From contig RFSE01000014.1 of assembly GCA_009924135.1 (NCBI GenBank), positions 1-62,011 on the forward strand: 62,011 bases of DNA. Direction: 5' to 3'. The notes beneath the pieces are model-generated. The model did not search any database. It saw nothing but the letters and a program-made list of their open reading frames with translations, and was not told where the DNA came from. Shown here one piece after another: positions 1 through 7,603 of this stretch. A program made the translations under genes and the position numbers. Within the stretch, counting starts at the first letter, position 1, and the number at the start of each line of letters is the position of its first letter. The DNA is from Pseudomonadota bacterium. GTDB taxonomy: Bacteria > Verrucomicrobiota > Verrucomicrobiia > Limisphaerales > SXTU01.

Positions 1-45
1 GGGGCTCCCTCTCCCAGCGGGAGAGGGCCGGGGTGAGGGAGAACG
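1..45. repeat. Short palindromic intergenic repeat, copy 1
   Basis: A hairpin of the form CTCTCCC-AGC-GGGAGAG is followed by GGCCGGGGTGAGGG. The same module recurs as an inverted pair near 54283-54412. It lies outside coding sequence, and the left edge of the window cuts off its context. This looks like a dispersed REP-type sequence; a terminator role is possible but no T-run is visible. Confidence 0.6.
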
Positions 46-160
46 GCTGCGCAAGTAACAACTCGCTGCATCTTACCAAACTATTCCCGTAGTTGGTATT
101 ATACCAAGCTCCGAGGCGAGTCGGCAAGATGCGGGGATGGCTCGTGCCTTCCCCCCTTAC

Positions 161-274
161 CAAGAACCTGTGCCGACGACTTGCAGTCGCCGACCATGGG
201 CTACCGCAGGACGAACCGGCTTGGAGCCACCCACCCGCAACGCGGCGACTGCAAGTCGTCGGCACGGGTTCTTG
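161..274. repeat. Palindromic element with 32-bp inverted arms
   Basis: The arm at 161-192 is the reverse complement of 243-274 with one mismatch in 32 positions; the loop is 50 nt. The arms carry the motif CCGACGACTTGCAGTCG and its complement. No convincing reading frame crosses it. It is probably a MITE- or REP-like element, and its RNA would fold into a long stem. Confidence 0.75.
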
Positions 275-275
275 A

Positions 276-427
276 CCCCGCTGCGCGGTTTTCGGACCGT
301 GGTAGCTCCGCATGAACCGGCCGGTTGGCTTGGTACGGCAGGCGTCCTCGCCTGCGGTCATGGTAGGGCGGCGGCAGACGTGGGCGTCCGCGCTGCCGCG
401 CGTGATCAACCGGCCGAGTTGGCCTCA
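276..427. other. Intergenic spacer with small palindromes
   Basis: No gene is supported between the palindrome at 161-274 and the stop codon of the minus-strand gene at 428. The stretch contains short self-complementary words: AACCGGCCG twice, GGCAGGCG-tcct-CGCCTGC, and GACGTGGGCGTCCGCGC near 387-403. The last word also makes up the arms of the hairpin at 35554-35610. The spacer seems to be made of degraded repeats. Confidence 0.45.
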
Positions 428-3010
428 CTATTTCGGCGGTGCCGGGGTGGGTGTCGGGACGGGACGGACATCGATGAGCGGCTTGCCTTTCGGTGCGGCT
501 CCGGGCGGAAGCACGGCCTTGGGAGCCGGCGCGGGTACGCCAGTCGGAGGCGCCGGCGCGACCGGAGCCGTCACGGTGTTGGTCGGCGGCGGCGCATGGG
601 GACGCGGCACGGGCGGAAATGCGAGGTAGGATTTGTTGCCGATCAGATCCATCGGCGCCGTGAAATTCGGCCCCCCGGCGGCCACCGGCCCCATGCTGCG
701 CCCCAACTGACCCGGGCCAACCCAGAAGGAGTAGAGGCTCGCGTTCTTTACATGGAAACGCAGCTTCACCGGCCGGCCATACAGGCCCGCCTTCTGGAGA
801 TCCTGGATGCCATTCTGCCAGCTCACGCCCATTAACGTCTGATCGCCGTTCGACGGGTGGGAGTTCTCCTTGGAGAACGCCTGGAACGGCTCCTTCTTCC
901 CGTCGTTGGAGCTGACAATGATCGGGCGCCCATCAGGATGCAGCACCTCGATGCGGACTTCGCCGTCGGGTGCGTTCGTCTTCATGTTGATGAACATGAA
1001 ACGGGAGTTGAACTTCACCGGCCGCGTGGTCAGCACGCCGCCTTCCGGGCCGGCGTCCATCGAGCAGAAGCCATCCCGGCGCAGGAAGGCCAGACCCGTC
1101 GCGCCTCCGGCGTCGCGCTTGGCTCCCGCCCCCGCGCGTCCGCTGAAGTAGAAGTAAAGATTGCGGCCCACGACCTGGAACCCGCCCGCGACGGACTGCA
1201 CGTTGCCCCAGTTCCAGTCACCCTGCTGCTCCGACACATCCAGAAACGGCCGGCGATCCGGCCGGTCCCAATGGTAGCCATCGCGGCTGAAGCCCAGCCA
1301 GATGGAGTTGGGTTTGGGCCGCCCGGCGGGAATGTTCTTGTCGCCCCGCCAGACCGTGAACAGGCCGACCATCAGGCTTTCGTAAGCAACCGCATCCAGG
1401 TTGTAGAGCTGGGGTTCCACCTTCAGATCGTCGCGCATCGGGTCGAGGCGGTCGGAGCCAACCCACATCTGGGGTTCGGCGGGGTCCTTCCAATACGGTC
1501 CGGCCAGCAGATCCTTGACCTCCCAGTAACGGCGGGCGCGGGCCCCCTCCCAGCCATGGCGGAGACTGTAAACCCAGACATGCCGGAAGGGATTCCAGAA
1601 CACCGTGCTGCGGTCGCCCACGGAGGCGGTGCGCAAGGCGCGCGGTCCCCAGTGGATGCCGTCGTCGGAGAAATGCAGGGACAAACCCCACTTTTTATCC
1701 TCCCCATGGGAGCGCCACATCTTGTAACGGCGTTTCGGGTCGGAATCGTAGGGATCGAGCCAAACCGTCGCGGAATCGCGCGGGTCCGGCTGCACGATGT
1801 TGCTGCCGGGCACGACGCCGAAATCAGGTTTTTCCCAGTTGAGGCCGTTGGTGGAGACGGCCAGCGCCGTGCCCTTCCCGTAGCCGGCCATGTAGTAACA
1901 GGCGAATACCGGCTGCATCTTGAAGAGTTCGCGGGGGAACGCGTCCTCGATCAGCCAGCGGTTGAGCCGTTTGAGCTTATCCCCCTGCGGCTGCTGGGCC
2001 ATCAGGACCATGGCGCGATCGGAAAGCTGCACGCCGTTGTACCGCGCCGGCTCATGCAGCAGCGGTCCGGCCATCAGCCGGTTGAACTCGGCCGCCAGCA
2101 GCTTCTGCATCGCTTCGATGGCCGGCATGTCCTTGCCCTTGAAGTCCTTGATGGCGGCCTTGGCCTCGGCGGACAGGCTTTCGCCGAAGAAGTTGCCCAG
2201 CAGGTTGGTGCCGGGCTTGAGCCGTTCGAGGAGGCTGAAGACATCCATCACTTCCTCGGGTCGGAAGGCCGGCGGAGAAATCCAGTTCATTGGATCAAGC
2301 CAGACGCCGTCGCTGAACGGCATGGCCATGGGGCCGCCGGTTTTCTCCCACTCCTGATCCGGTTTGAGCACCGGGTTGTTCGAGTAAAGCGTCGCCGAGT
2401 GCCAGACCCGCTTGAGCGAGGTGCTGTCGATGAGGAAGTCGTCCACAAACAACTGGCGGCCCGCCGTGATGTCAATGACCGGCGGCGGATTGCTCAGATA
2501 AGGCACGGCCATGGGCTCGCCGGCCTTGAACTCGTCCTTCGGCGGCCAGACCTGGGGCAGGACGATGCCGTTGTAGAGCGTCTCACCCGTCGGCGCGGCC
2601 AGGACCGGAGGGACCGGGGCCGGGGCGTTCTGGGCCGTCAGCAACGGCGGCATGGCGGGATTGGCGGAAGCCGAAGCCGCCGTGCGATTGGTCAGTTGGA
2701 AGATGGTGTTCGACTGGCCCGGCGTCAGCGGCGAGGTGGTCGGCGGGTTGTTCAGTGCCGCGAGTACCGAGGGCTTGGCCGGCTCCGGGTTGGCCGGCCC
2801 GACCGCGTGGCCGCTCTTCGAGGAAAGGCCGCCATTGCCCACGGCCCAGCCGAAAATTCCGCCCGCCAGCACCGCCAATCCGAGCCAGTGCCATGGAATC
2901 CCCCGGGCGGCAGGCAGCGAAGCGGGCACGGGCGACGCCGGGGGCGGCGCGGCGGAAGCCGGCGCGGGCGTCACGGGTTGCGACTGCGGACGATTTTTCT
3001 TTTTCGACAT
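428..3010 (-). CDS. Membrane-anchored GH32/GH43-like five-bladed propeller protein
   Basis: The 860-residue protein starts with a Lys-rich tip and a Pro/Ala-rich segment, then has one membrane helix at about residues 40-58, so it is likely anchored with the bulk outside. Around residue 190 it has the words GRQLFVDDFLID and VWHSATLY, which I associate with planctomycete and verrucomicrobial proteins of the glycosyl hydrolase family 32-like superfamily. Further blades contain repeated W-x-G-x-S-x-D-G patterns such as WLGFSRDGYHW and GLSLHFSDDGIHW. The C-terminal 70 residues form another Pro-rich tail. The substrate is unknown. Catalytic Asp/Glu residues cannot be assigned by eye, so hydrolase activity is inference. 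The next gene on the same strand is a small lipoprotein 76 nt upstream. Confidence 0.75.
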   Translation of the reverse strand: MSKKKNRPQSQPVTPAPASAAPPPASPVPASLPAARGIPWHWLGLAVLAGGIFGWAVGNGGLSSKSGHAVGPANPEPAKPSVLAALNNPPTTSPLTPGQSNTIFQLTNRTAASASANPAMPPLLTAQNAPAPVPPVLAAPTGETLYNGIVLPQVWPPKDEFKAGEPMAVPYLSNPPPVIDITAGRQLFVDDFLIDSTSLKRVWHSATLYSNNPVLKPDQEWEKTGGPMAMPFSDGVWLDPMNWISPPAFRPEEVMDVFSLLERLKPGTNLLGNFFGESLSAEAKAAIKDFKGKDMPAIEAMQKLLAAEFNRLMAGPLLHEPARYNGVQLSDRAMVLMAQQPQGDKLKRLNRWLIEDAFPRELFKMQPVFACYYMAGYGKGTALAVSTNGLNWEKPDFGVVPGSNIVQPDPRDSATVWLDPYDSDPKRRYKMWRSHGEDKKWGLSLHFSDDGIHWGPRALRTASVGDRSTVFWNPFRHVWVYSLRHGWEGARARRYWEVKDLLAGPYWKDPAEPQMWVGSDRLDPMRDDLKVEPQLYNLDAVAYESLMVGLFTVWRGDKNIPAGRPKPNSIWLGFSRDGYHWDRPDRRPFLDVSEQQGDWNWGNVQSVAGGFQVVGRNLYFYFSGRAGAGAKRDAGGATGLAFLRRDGFCSMDAGPEGGVLTTRPVKFNSRFMFINMKTNAPDGEVRIEVLHPDGRPIIVSSNDGKKEPFQAFSKENSHPSNGDQTLMGVSWQNGIQDLQKAGLYGRPVKLRFHVKNASLYSFWVGPGQLGRSMGPVAAGGPNFTAPMDLIGNKSYLAFPPVPRPHAPPPTNTVTAPVAPAPPTGVPAPAPKAVLPPGAAPKGKPLIDVRPVPTPTPAPPK

Positions 3011-3086
3011 ACGACGATTAAGCCAAAGCTGTTGGGCGAAGCCATCCGTTTTTCTACTGAGCCCCCTGGACCGTCAGACAGGCAGA

Positions 3087-3482
3087 CTAATCACTGCGCA
3101 CGGTGTCACCGACCCGGACCTCGCCCTGCGCCAGATCGGCGGCGAAGTTCGCACCCCGCGACTGGTTGGACACGATCACCACGCCGACCTTCTGCCCATC
3201 ACGATAGACGTTGAGCGACTGGTCGGCCGCCGGCACGCGACCGAGCGTGCCCTCAACCACGATGTACTTCAGCGGGCCGTTGACGAGCACGACGCGACCG
3301 GAGAAGGCCGTGACTGGCTCGATGACGGGCGGGGCATTGGGCGCGTTCTTCGCCGGCTTGGAGGAAGCGGGCTTGGTTTTGGCCGGTGGCGGGGTGCTGG
3401 CATCCTTCGCCCCTTTGGGATTGGTGCAGCCCAGGCCGCCCACCAGCAGGGCGGAAATTAGCAGTGTGACGGACCATTGCAT
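3087..3482 (-). CDS. Small lipoprotein, unknown function
   Basis: The 131-residue product begins with a lipoprotein signal (hydrophobic stretch ending GGLGC, Cys at about residue 19). A Lys/Pro/Ala linker follows, then a compact domain of about 70 residues with the words GRVVLVNGPLKYIVVEG and LNVYRDGQKVG. That domain resembles short beta-barrel modules found in verrucomicrobial lipoproteins. Its position just upstream of the GH32-like gene on the same strand suggests co-transcription. No specific role can be stated. Confidence 0.65.
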   Translation of the reverse strand: MQWSVTLLISALLVGGLGCTNPKGAKDASTPPPAKTKPASSKPAKNAPNAPPVIEPVTAFSGRVVLVNGPLKYIVVEGTLGRVPAADQSLNVYRDGQKVGVVIVSNQSRGANFAADLAQGEVRVGDTVRSD

Positions 3483-3635
3483 GAGGGCGCATTAGCGCAC
3501 GTCTTCCCGTGTGGTCAACTGGTAAATCACGCGCCGGACGGTTTCAGGAAAAGAAATTCTCGCCCCGCGCCGGTCCGCTGCTACTTTGCGCCATGCCCGC
3601 GCCGCATGAAGCGGCAGTGCGCAAACCCAGAACTT

Positions 3636-4052
3636 ATGGAAACCGCTGTTGCTCCGACCGCCGTGGATGGAAAAATCCTCGAACTCTGCCAGGCTCTCCT
3701 TGACCGGCCTGATTTCCCCGACCTGCGCCGCCGCATCGACGCCTTCATGGTGGATGAGAAGGTGAAATACGAGTACCAGATGCTCAACGACTCCGGCGCC
3801 ATGCTCCAGCAGAAGCAGCAGCAAGGCATGCAGATCAGCGAAGAGGAGATCGGCCGCTTCGAGGCCCTGCGCGACAGCTTCCTGAAGAACCCCGTCGCCA
3901 CCGAGTTTCTCGATGCACAGCAGGAGATGTCCCGGATTCAGGACAGCATCATGAAGCACATCCAGAAGACCGTGGAACTGGGCCGCGTGCCCACCGTCGA
4001 GGACATGAACGACGGCGGTTGCTGCAACAACCACGGCTGCGGGTGCGAGTAA
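3636..4052 (+). CDS. YlbF/YmcA-family protein with Cys-rich tail
   Basis: The product is an all-helical protein of about 138 residues. The middle has the YlbF-family look: charged amphipathic helices, the words EYQMLNDSGAMLQQKQQQG and FLDAQQEMSRIQDSI. In Firmicutes, YlbF/YmcA proteins form a complex that influences RNase Y; applying that here is inference. The C-terminus CCNNHGCGCE could bind metal. I chose ATG 3636 because the family fold starts there; ATG 3606 is in frame and possible, and the longer frame from 3477 is unlikely. It stands alone, convergent with the metallophosphoesterase, with a 15-nt gap. Confidence 0.75.
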   Translation: METAVAPTAVDGKILELCQALLDRPDFPDLRRRIDAFMVDEKVKYEYQMLNDSGAMLQQKQQQGMQISEEEIGRFEALRDSFLKNPVATEFLDAQQEMSRIQDSIMKHIQKTVELGRVPTVEDMNDGGCCNNHGCGCE

Positions 4053-4067
4053 GGCACCGGCGGACGG

Positions 4068-4961
4068 TTACGCACGCCACTTCAGCTCCACCGGCTTCCC
4101 ATGGGCCGGATGCTGCTCGTTGTGCGCGTGCAGTTCCAGCGTCGTGCCGCTGGCCGTAAGCTGGCAATCCACCCAACCAGTGGGCTGGTCCTTCGCAAAC
4201 GGGTAGGCCACGGCGGGCAGGTTCACGAGGTGCAGGCCGTCGCGTTCCTTCAAGTCCCACTTGTGGGAGTGGCCGAAGAACAGCGCCTTCACATGCCGGC
4301 GGGGCAGCAGCACCTCAAACAGTTCCGCCGTGTCCTGAAGCGTGCCGTTGGGCTTGGTGGGGTCCAGATGCGGGTTGTGATGCACCATGACCAGCGCCGG
4401 CCGGTCGCGGCGCTCATCCAGTGATTTCGCCAGCCAGTCGCGCTGGCTTTGCTCCAGGCGGCCCGGGGACTTGTCCACCACGTCGAGCGAGTCGAGGAGG
4501 AACCAGTTCGCCAGCGACGATTTCACCACGGAAACGTGTTTGCCCTGCACCGGACGCGCGCCCTCGGCGGCCACTTTCAACGCCTGCCAGAAGTTGGCGC
4601 GGTCGTCGTGATTGCCCAGCGTCAAATGCAGCGGCAGGCCGGCTTCGACAAGCGGTTTAATGAGGCCGGTGAAGGTGGCGTATTCCTCCGGCAGACCGGC
4701 CTTGAGCGCGCAGTCGCCATTGATGAACACGCCGGCCAGTGATGATTTAACCCCGAGCACCGCCTGCACGGAGGCGCGCAAGTGATCGGCCATGTTGGTC
4801 TCGCGCGCCAGGGTCTCCGGTTTCGGGCCGATATGCGTGTCCGAGAGCAGGGCCCAGCGGGAGGTTTCGGCGGCGAAGAGCGGGCGCGTGGCGAGGAGCC
4901 CGGTGCCGGCAAGCAGGGTGCGCCGGAGGAAGGCACGACGATGGAGGAGATGCAGAGGCAT
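4068..4961 (-). CDS. Secreted metallophosphoesterase (calcineurin-like), Tat-type leader
   Basis: The protein has about 297 residues. The leader contains RRAFLRRTLLAGTG, a twin-arginine type signal. Mature-protein motifs match calcineurin-like phosphoesterases: LLSDTHIG (first metal-binding Asp/His), a GD motif in FINGDCA, GNHDDR, VMVHHNPH and FFGHSHKWD. All usual metal ligands appear present. The substrate is unknown; family members hydrolyse phosphomono- or diesters and usually bind two metals. ATG 4961 was chosen because the Tat leader begins just after it; the longer ORF to 5027 adds residues without leader character. The upstream region is occupied by a palindromic repeat and a tRNA fragment. 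Confidence 0.85.
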   Translation of the reverse strand: MPLHLLHRRAFLRRTLLAGTGLLATRPLFAAETSRWALLSDTHIGPKPETLARETNMADHLRASVQAVLGVKSSLAGVFINGDCALKAGLPEEYATFTGLIKPLVEAGLPLHLTLGNHDDRANFWQALKVAAEGARPVQGKHVSVVKSSLANWFLLDSLDVVDKSPGRLEQSQRDWLAKSLDERRDRPALVMVHHNPHLDPTKPNGTLQDTAELFEVLLPRRHVKALFFGHSHKWDLKERDGLHLVNLPAVAYPFAKDQPTGWVDCQLTASGTTLELHAHNEQHPAHGKPVELKWRA

Positions 4962-5041
4962 ATGACAAAGTGGTGTTGGTCGGCTGGGTGCGAACCTGTG
5001 AGGTTGGCCCCGGCGATGCAAGCGCATTTACCTTCGGATGC

Positions 5042-5192
5042 ATCTTGGGGCACTGCCCCCGGAGCGCGGCTGTGTCCCGCTCGGCGCGGGATCAGCCGCA
5101 GCAACATGAGAGTGCCGAGCGGGTCGGAAACCCTCCACGCCTACTGCCAGACGCAGCCGCTGCGGCTGGTCTCCGCGACACAGCCACGCTCC
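5042..5192 (+). repeat. Palindromic dispersed element A, copy 1
   Basis: The core 5061-5192 begins GGAGCGCGGCTGTGTC and ends with a near-perfect reverse complement (15 of 16). The inner arms CGGGATCAGCCGCAGC and GCTGCGGCTGGTCTCCG also pair. An outer arm ATCTTGGGGCACTGCCCCC (from 5042) is shared with copy 2 at 16883. Other copies are at 30531-30661 and 44119-44239. The right side joins a tRNA-Arg 3' fragment directly. The octamer CTTCGGAT occurs at 5032-5039 and 5194-5201, flanking the copy, and may be a target duplication. No ORF is inside. Confidence 0.8.
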
Positions 5193-5238
5193 ACTTCGGA
5201 TCAGAAGGTTGCAGGTTCAAATCCTGCCCGGCGCACCA
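5193..5238 (+). pseudogene. tRNA-Arg(TCG) 3' fragment (anticodon loop to CCA)
   Basis: These 46 nt have exact tRNA geometry from position 31 to 76. They comprise A31, an anticodon loop CTTCGGA (anticodon TCG, arginine), an anticodon-stem 3' strand TCAGA, a variable loop AGGTT, a T-stem GCAGG / CCTGC with loop TTCAAAT, an acceptor 3' strand CCGGCGC, discriminator A and encoded CCA. The 5' half is missing: upstream lies palindromic element A, and no GCGCCGG acceptor strand is present nearby. This is the size and position of attachment-site copies left by tyrosine-recombinase elements that integrate at the anticodon loop of tRNA genes. It cannot make a functional tRNA. Confidence 0.85.
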
Positions 5239-5362
5239 ATAAACACGGAGGGGGTTAATCCGTAATAGCCCAACAATGACTTATCCTCGCAACGGAACAA
5301 AGTGCGCTATCCGGCACCAAATTAGGCGTTGGATGGGAAAAATCCAGGGTCCTGTCGCTTGA

Positions 5363-6439
5363 TCACTCTTTGCCCTTGGCCGAACGCAGGTCTTTGCGGC
5401 ACTTGGGATCAGCGGGCACGGCCGGACCGGTTTCCTCGACGGGCTGGTTGAAGAGGTAACGCCACACGTCTTCGTGGATGAACTTGCCGCCGGCGTCCTT
5501 CACGGCTGCGCCGCCGGGCACCACGGAACTGTGCGCCCGTTTCGCGTCGTTCTTCACATTGGCATCGGTGATCAGGCGGCGCGTATTGCCGTAGGGCGGC
5601 TTCGCCTGATCCACGTTCACGATGGGACCGAACTGGTGCAGGCCAAGCAGTTCCCACGAGCGGCAGTAGTGGTCACCGGACCAGCCGCCATCGAGCACGT
5701 GGCTGAAGCCGAAGTAACGGTTCGCGGGCGTGGCGGAGGGCAGCCCTTGCCAGATTTCAAACTGATCGCGCGGCCCGCAGAACATCACCACCCGGTCCAC
5801 CTTCACCTGCTTCGCAAAACGCGCCGCCGTGGTCGAGCCATGCGAGCTGCCGGTGATGATGACGCGCTCCCAGCGCAGGCCGGCTTTGTCGTCAGTGAGG
5901 AAGTAGTCCCAGCGGCCCGCCGGGTTTTCCTTCGCCAGCCATTTCACGAACTGGAACGCGCGCTCCATCATGCCGTCGGGCTTGGGGATGCTGACCATGG
6001 GGCTGACATCCTCGCCCGTCGCGGCTTCAAGGCGGATCTTGCCGAGGAACTGGCCATCGTCGCCGGGCGAATTAGTCCCAAACTTGCCGAACCAGCCGTT
6101 GGCGTAATGCACACGAATGGCGTGCAGCCCGTAGCTGTTCACGCGCTCGAACAGCGGGGCGCTGTGGCCCATCAGCCAGATGACGAGCTTGCCCTGCGGC
6201 TTCACGCGGGTGTCCACGGATGCGTGCTGGGTGTCCTGCGGCTTGCCGTCCTTCTCGAAGACGAACTCGATCTCGGGGTGCGGCTTGGCACGCGGATCAA
6301 TCAGGCTGGCCCGCCCCGTCAGCTCGTAACGCTTCGGCGCCGGGTCGTTGAAGGTCAACGGCGCGTCCGCCGCGACGGACTGGGCGCGAAGCAACGCAAG
6401 GAGTGCACAGCAAAATACCAGCGAACGAACAGAGTTCAT
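5363..6439 (-). CDS. Secreted alpha/beta hydrolase-like protein (BPSS1187-like)
   Basis: The protein has about 358 residues with a signal peptide (hydrophobic stretch ending ALLRAQSVAA). A strand-turn-helix with GSSHGS fits the GxSxG nucleophile elbow of alpha/beta hydrolases. A conserved His may be in the C-terminal words IHEDVWRYLFNQ. The overall look recalls the BPSS1187 family, but that name is from memory. It lies 89 nt downstream of another exported hydrolase on the same strand (6529-7584), so the two may be co-transcribed. ATG 6439 was chosen at the leader; the extension to 6490 runs into repeat-like sequence. The substrate is unknown. Confidence 0.7.
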   Translation of the reverse strand: MNSVRSLVFCCALLALLRAQSVAADAPLTFNDPAPKRYELTGRASLIDPRAKPHPEIEFVFEKDGKPQDTQHASVDTRVKPQGKLVIWLMGHSAPLFERVNSYGLHAIRVHYANGWFGKFGTNSPGDDGQFLGKIRLEAATGEDVSPMVSIPKPDGMMERAFQFVKWLAKENPAGRWDYFLTDDKAGLRWERVIITGSSHGSTTAARFAKQVKVDRVVMFCGPRDQFEIWQGLPSATPANRYFGFSHVLDGGWSGDHYCRSWELLGLHQFGPIVNVDQAKPPYGNTRRLITDANVKNDAKRAHSSVVPGGAAVKDAGGKFIHEDVWRYLFNQPVEETGPAVPADPKCRKDLRSAKGKE

Positions 6440-6528
6440 GGGGAAAGAGCTTAACCACGGAGGGACCGGGATGAACACGGTTTTTGTCACTCAGAAGACA
6501 CTGCAAACCGGAGGCACTGACCGATCCG

Positions 6529-7584
6529 TCAGCGCTGAATCTTGAGGTGCCGATCCAGCAGTTCCTCAGCAGCCGCCTGGGCTTCCGCCGGGTAGCGATG
6601 GCCCTGGCGGTGGTTGAGAAGCCGCACATGGTCCCGCGCGCCCAGCAGCTCATAGACCGGGCGGGCGGCCTCGATGAAGGCGGCGCTTTTGGCGCTGTCG
6701 GCGGAATTGCCGGCGAGGAGCAGGAAGGGGCGCGGCGCGATCAGCGCGAGGAGTTCATGGTGTTCATGCGTGAAACCCGGCGGTCGGCTGCGCGGACCGA
6801 GGTACCAGGGCGCATCCCAGTTGCTGAAGGTGAGCCCGATGCCGCCTTCGCTGAAGACCGCGACCTTGAACCGCTCGTCGAACGCGGCGGCGTAGAGCAC
6901 TTCCTTCGCTCCCAGCGAATGCCCTGCGCACCCGATTCGCTCCCGGTCCACCAAGGGCAACGACTCCAGATAATCCGCCGCGCGGATGCCGTCCCAGGTC
7001 ATGCGCGCCATGCCGGTCCAAGTGGGGTGACGCTGTTGCAGACGTTTCACCCACTCGGCGTAACCGGCCCCGTCATCGAAGATGAAGCAGCGCGGACACA
7101 CCACCACGTAACCGCGCTTCACGAGCTGCACCCCCTGCATCAGCTCCGGCACGGAAGCATCCAGGCCGGCCGCCTGCTGCGCCTGCGTTTTCACGGTCTG
7201 ATGGAACACGACGACTCCGGGCAGCTTGCCGGTGGCGTTCTTCGGGGTGAGCACGTAGGCATCGGTGAAAACGCCCTCCTCGACCTGATACTTCACGTGC
7301 TGCCGCGTGAACTCCGGGAGGGTCTCGGTGGCCAGCACCTCCACCTTCAACGGGGCGCGTTCCCGGGGGAACTCACCGAGGAACGCCTGCCACTCCGCGC
7401 GCACGGCGGTGCGCCGCTTCATCCACCCCGCTGCGGATGTAATGGGCTGTCCGCCCTCATCCACTAGCAGCGGACGGAGCTGGACCGCCGGTGACTCGGC
7501 GGCGGACAAGCGCGTTTGACCAGACTCACACAGCGCATACGCGGCGACGAGAAACGTCGGAAGAATTTTGGGAAAGCAACGCAT
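6529..7584 (-). CDS. Secreted acetyl-xylan-esterase/dienelactone-hydrolase-like enzyme
   Basis: The 351-residue protein has an N-terminal signal peptide. Its alpha/beta hydrolase core shows LPGVVVFHQT (oxyanion strand), the nucleophile motif CAGHSLGAKE and a late catalytic His in NHRQGHRYP; the Asp is likely in LLLAGNSAD. The AGHSLGAKE arrangement is typical of the Abhydrolase_7/acetyl xylan esterase-like group, which deacylates plant polysaccharides or other small esters. It precedes two ceramidase-like genes in a same-strand run (gap to 7604 only 19 nt), suggesting one secreted-hydrolase operon. Confidence 0.75.
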   Translation of the reverse strand: MRCFPKILPTFLVAAYALCESGQTRLSAAESPAVQLRPLLVDEGGQPITSAAGWMKRRTAVRAEWQAFLGEFPRERAPLKVEVLATETLPEFTRQHVKYQVEEGVFTDAYVLTPKNATGKLPGVVVFHQTVKTQAQQAAGLDASVPELMQGVQLVKRGYVVVCPRCFIFDDGAGYAEWVKRLQQRHPTWTGMARMTWDGIRAADYLESLPLVDRERIGCAGHSLGAKEVLYAAAFDERFKVAVFSEGGIGLTFSNWDAPWYLGPRSRPPGFTHEHHELLALIAPRPFLLLAGNSADSAKSAAFIEAARPVYELLGARDHVRLLNHRQGHRYPAEAQAAAEELLDRHLKIQR

Positions 7585-7603
7585 GGAACGGGAGCGAGGA
7601 TGG

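Noticed and set aside
857-3214. Long plus-strand frame of 785 codons opposite the GH32-like gene
   Set aside because: It is Arg/Gly/His-rich with no domain and lies opposite a frame with clear family motifs; it is a GC-rich shadow.
5150-5240. A functional tRNA gene ending at 5238
   Set aside because: Only the half from the anticodon loop to CCA is present; no D-arm or 5' acceptor strand can be found upstream, where the palindrome lies.
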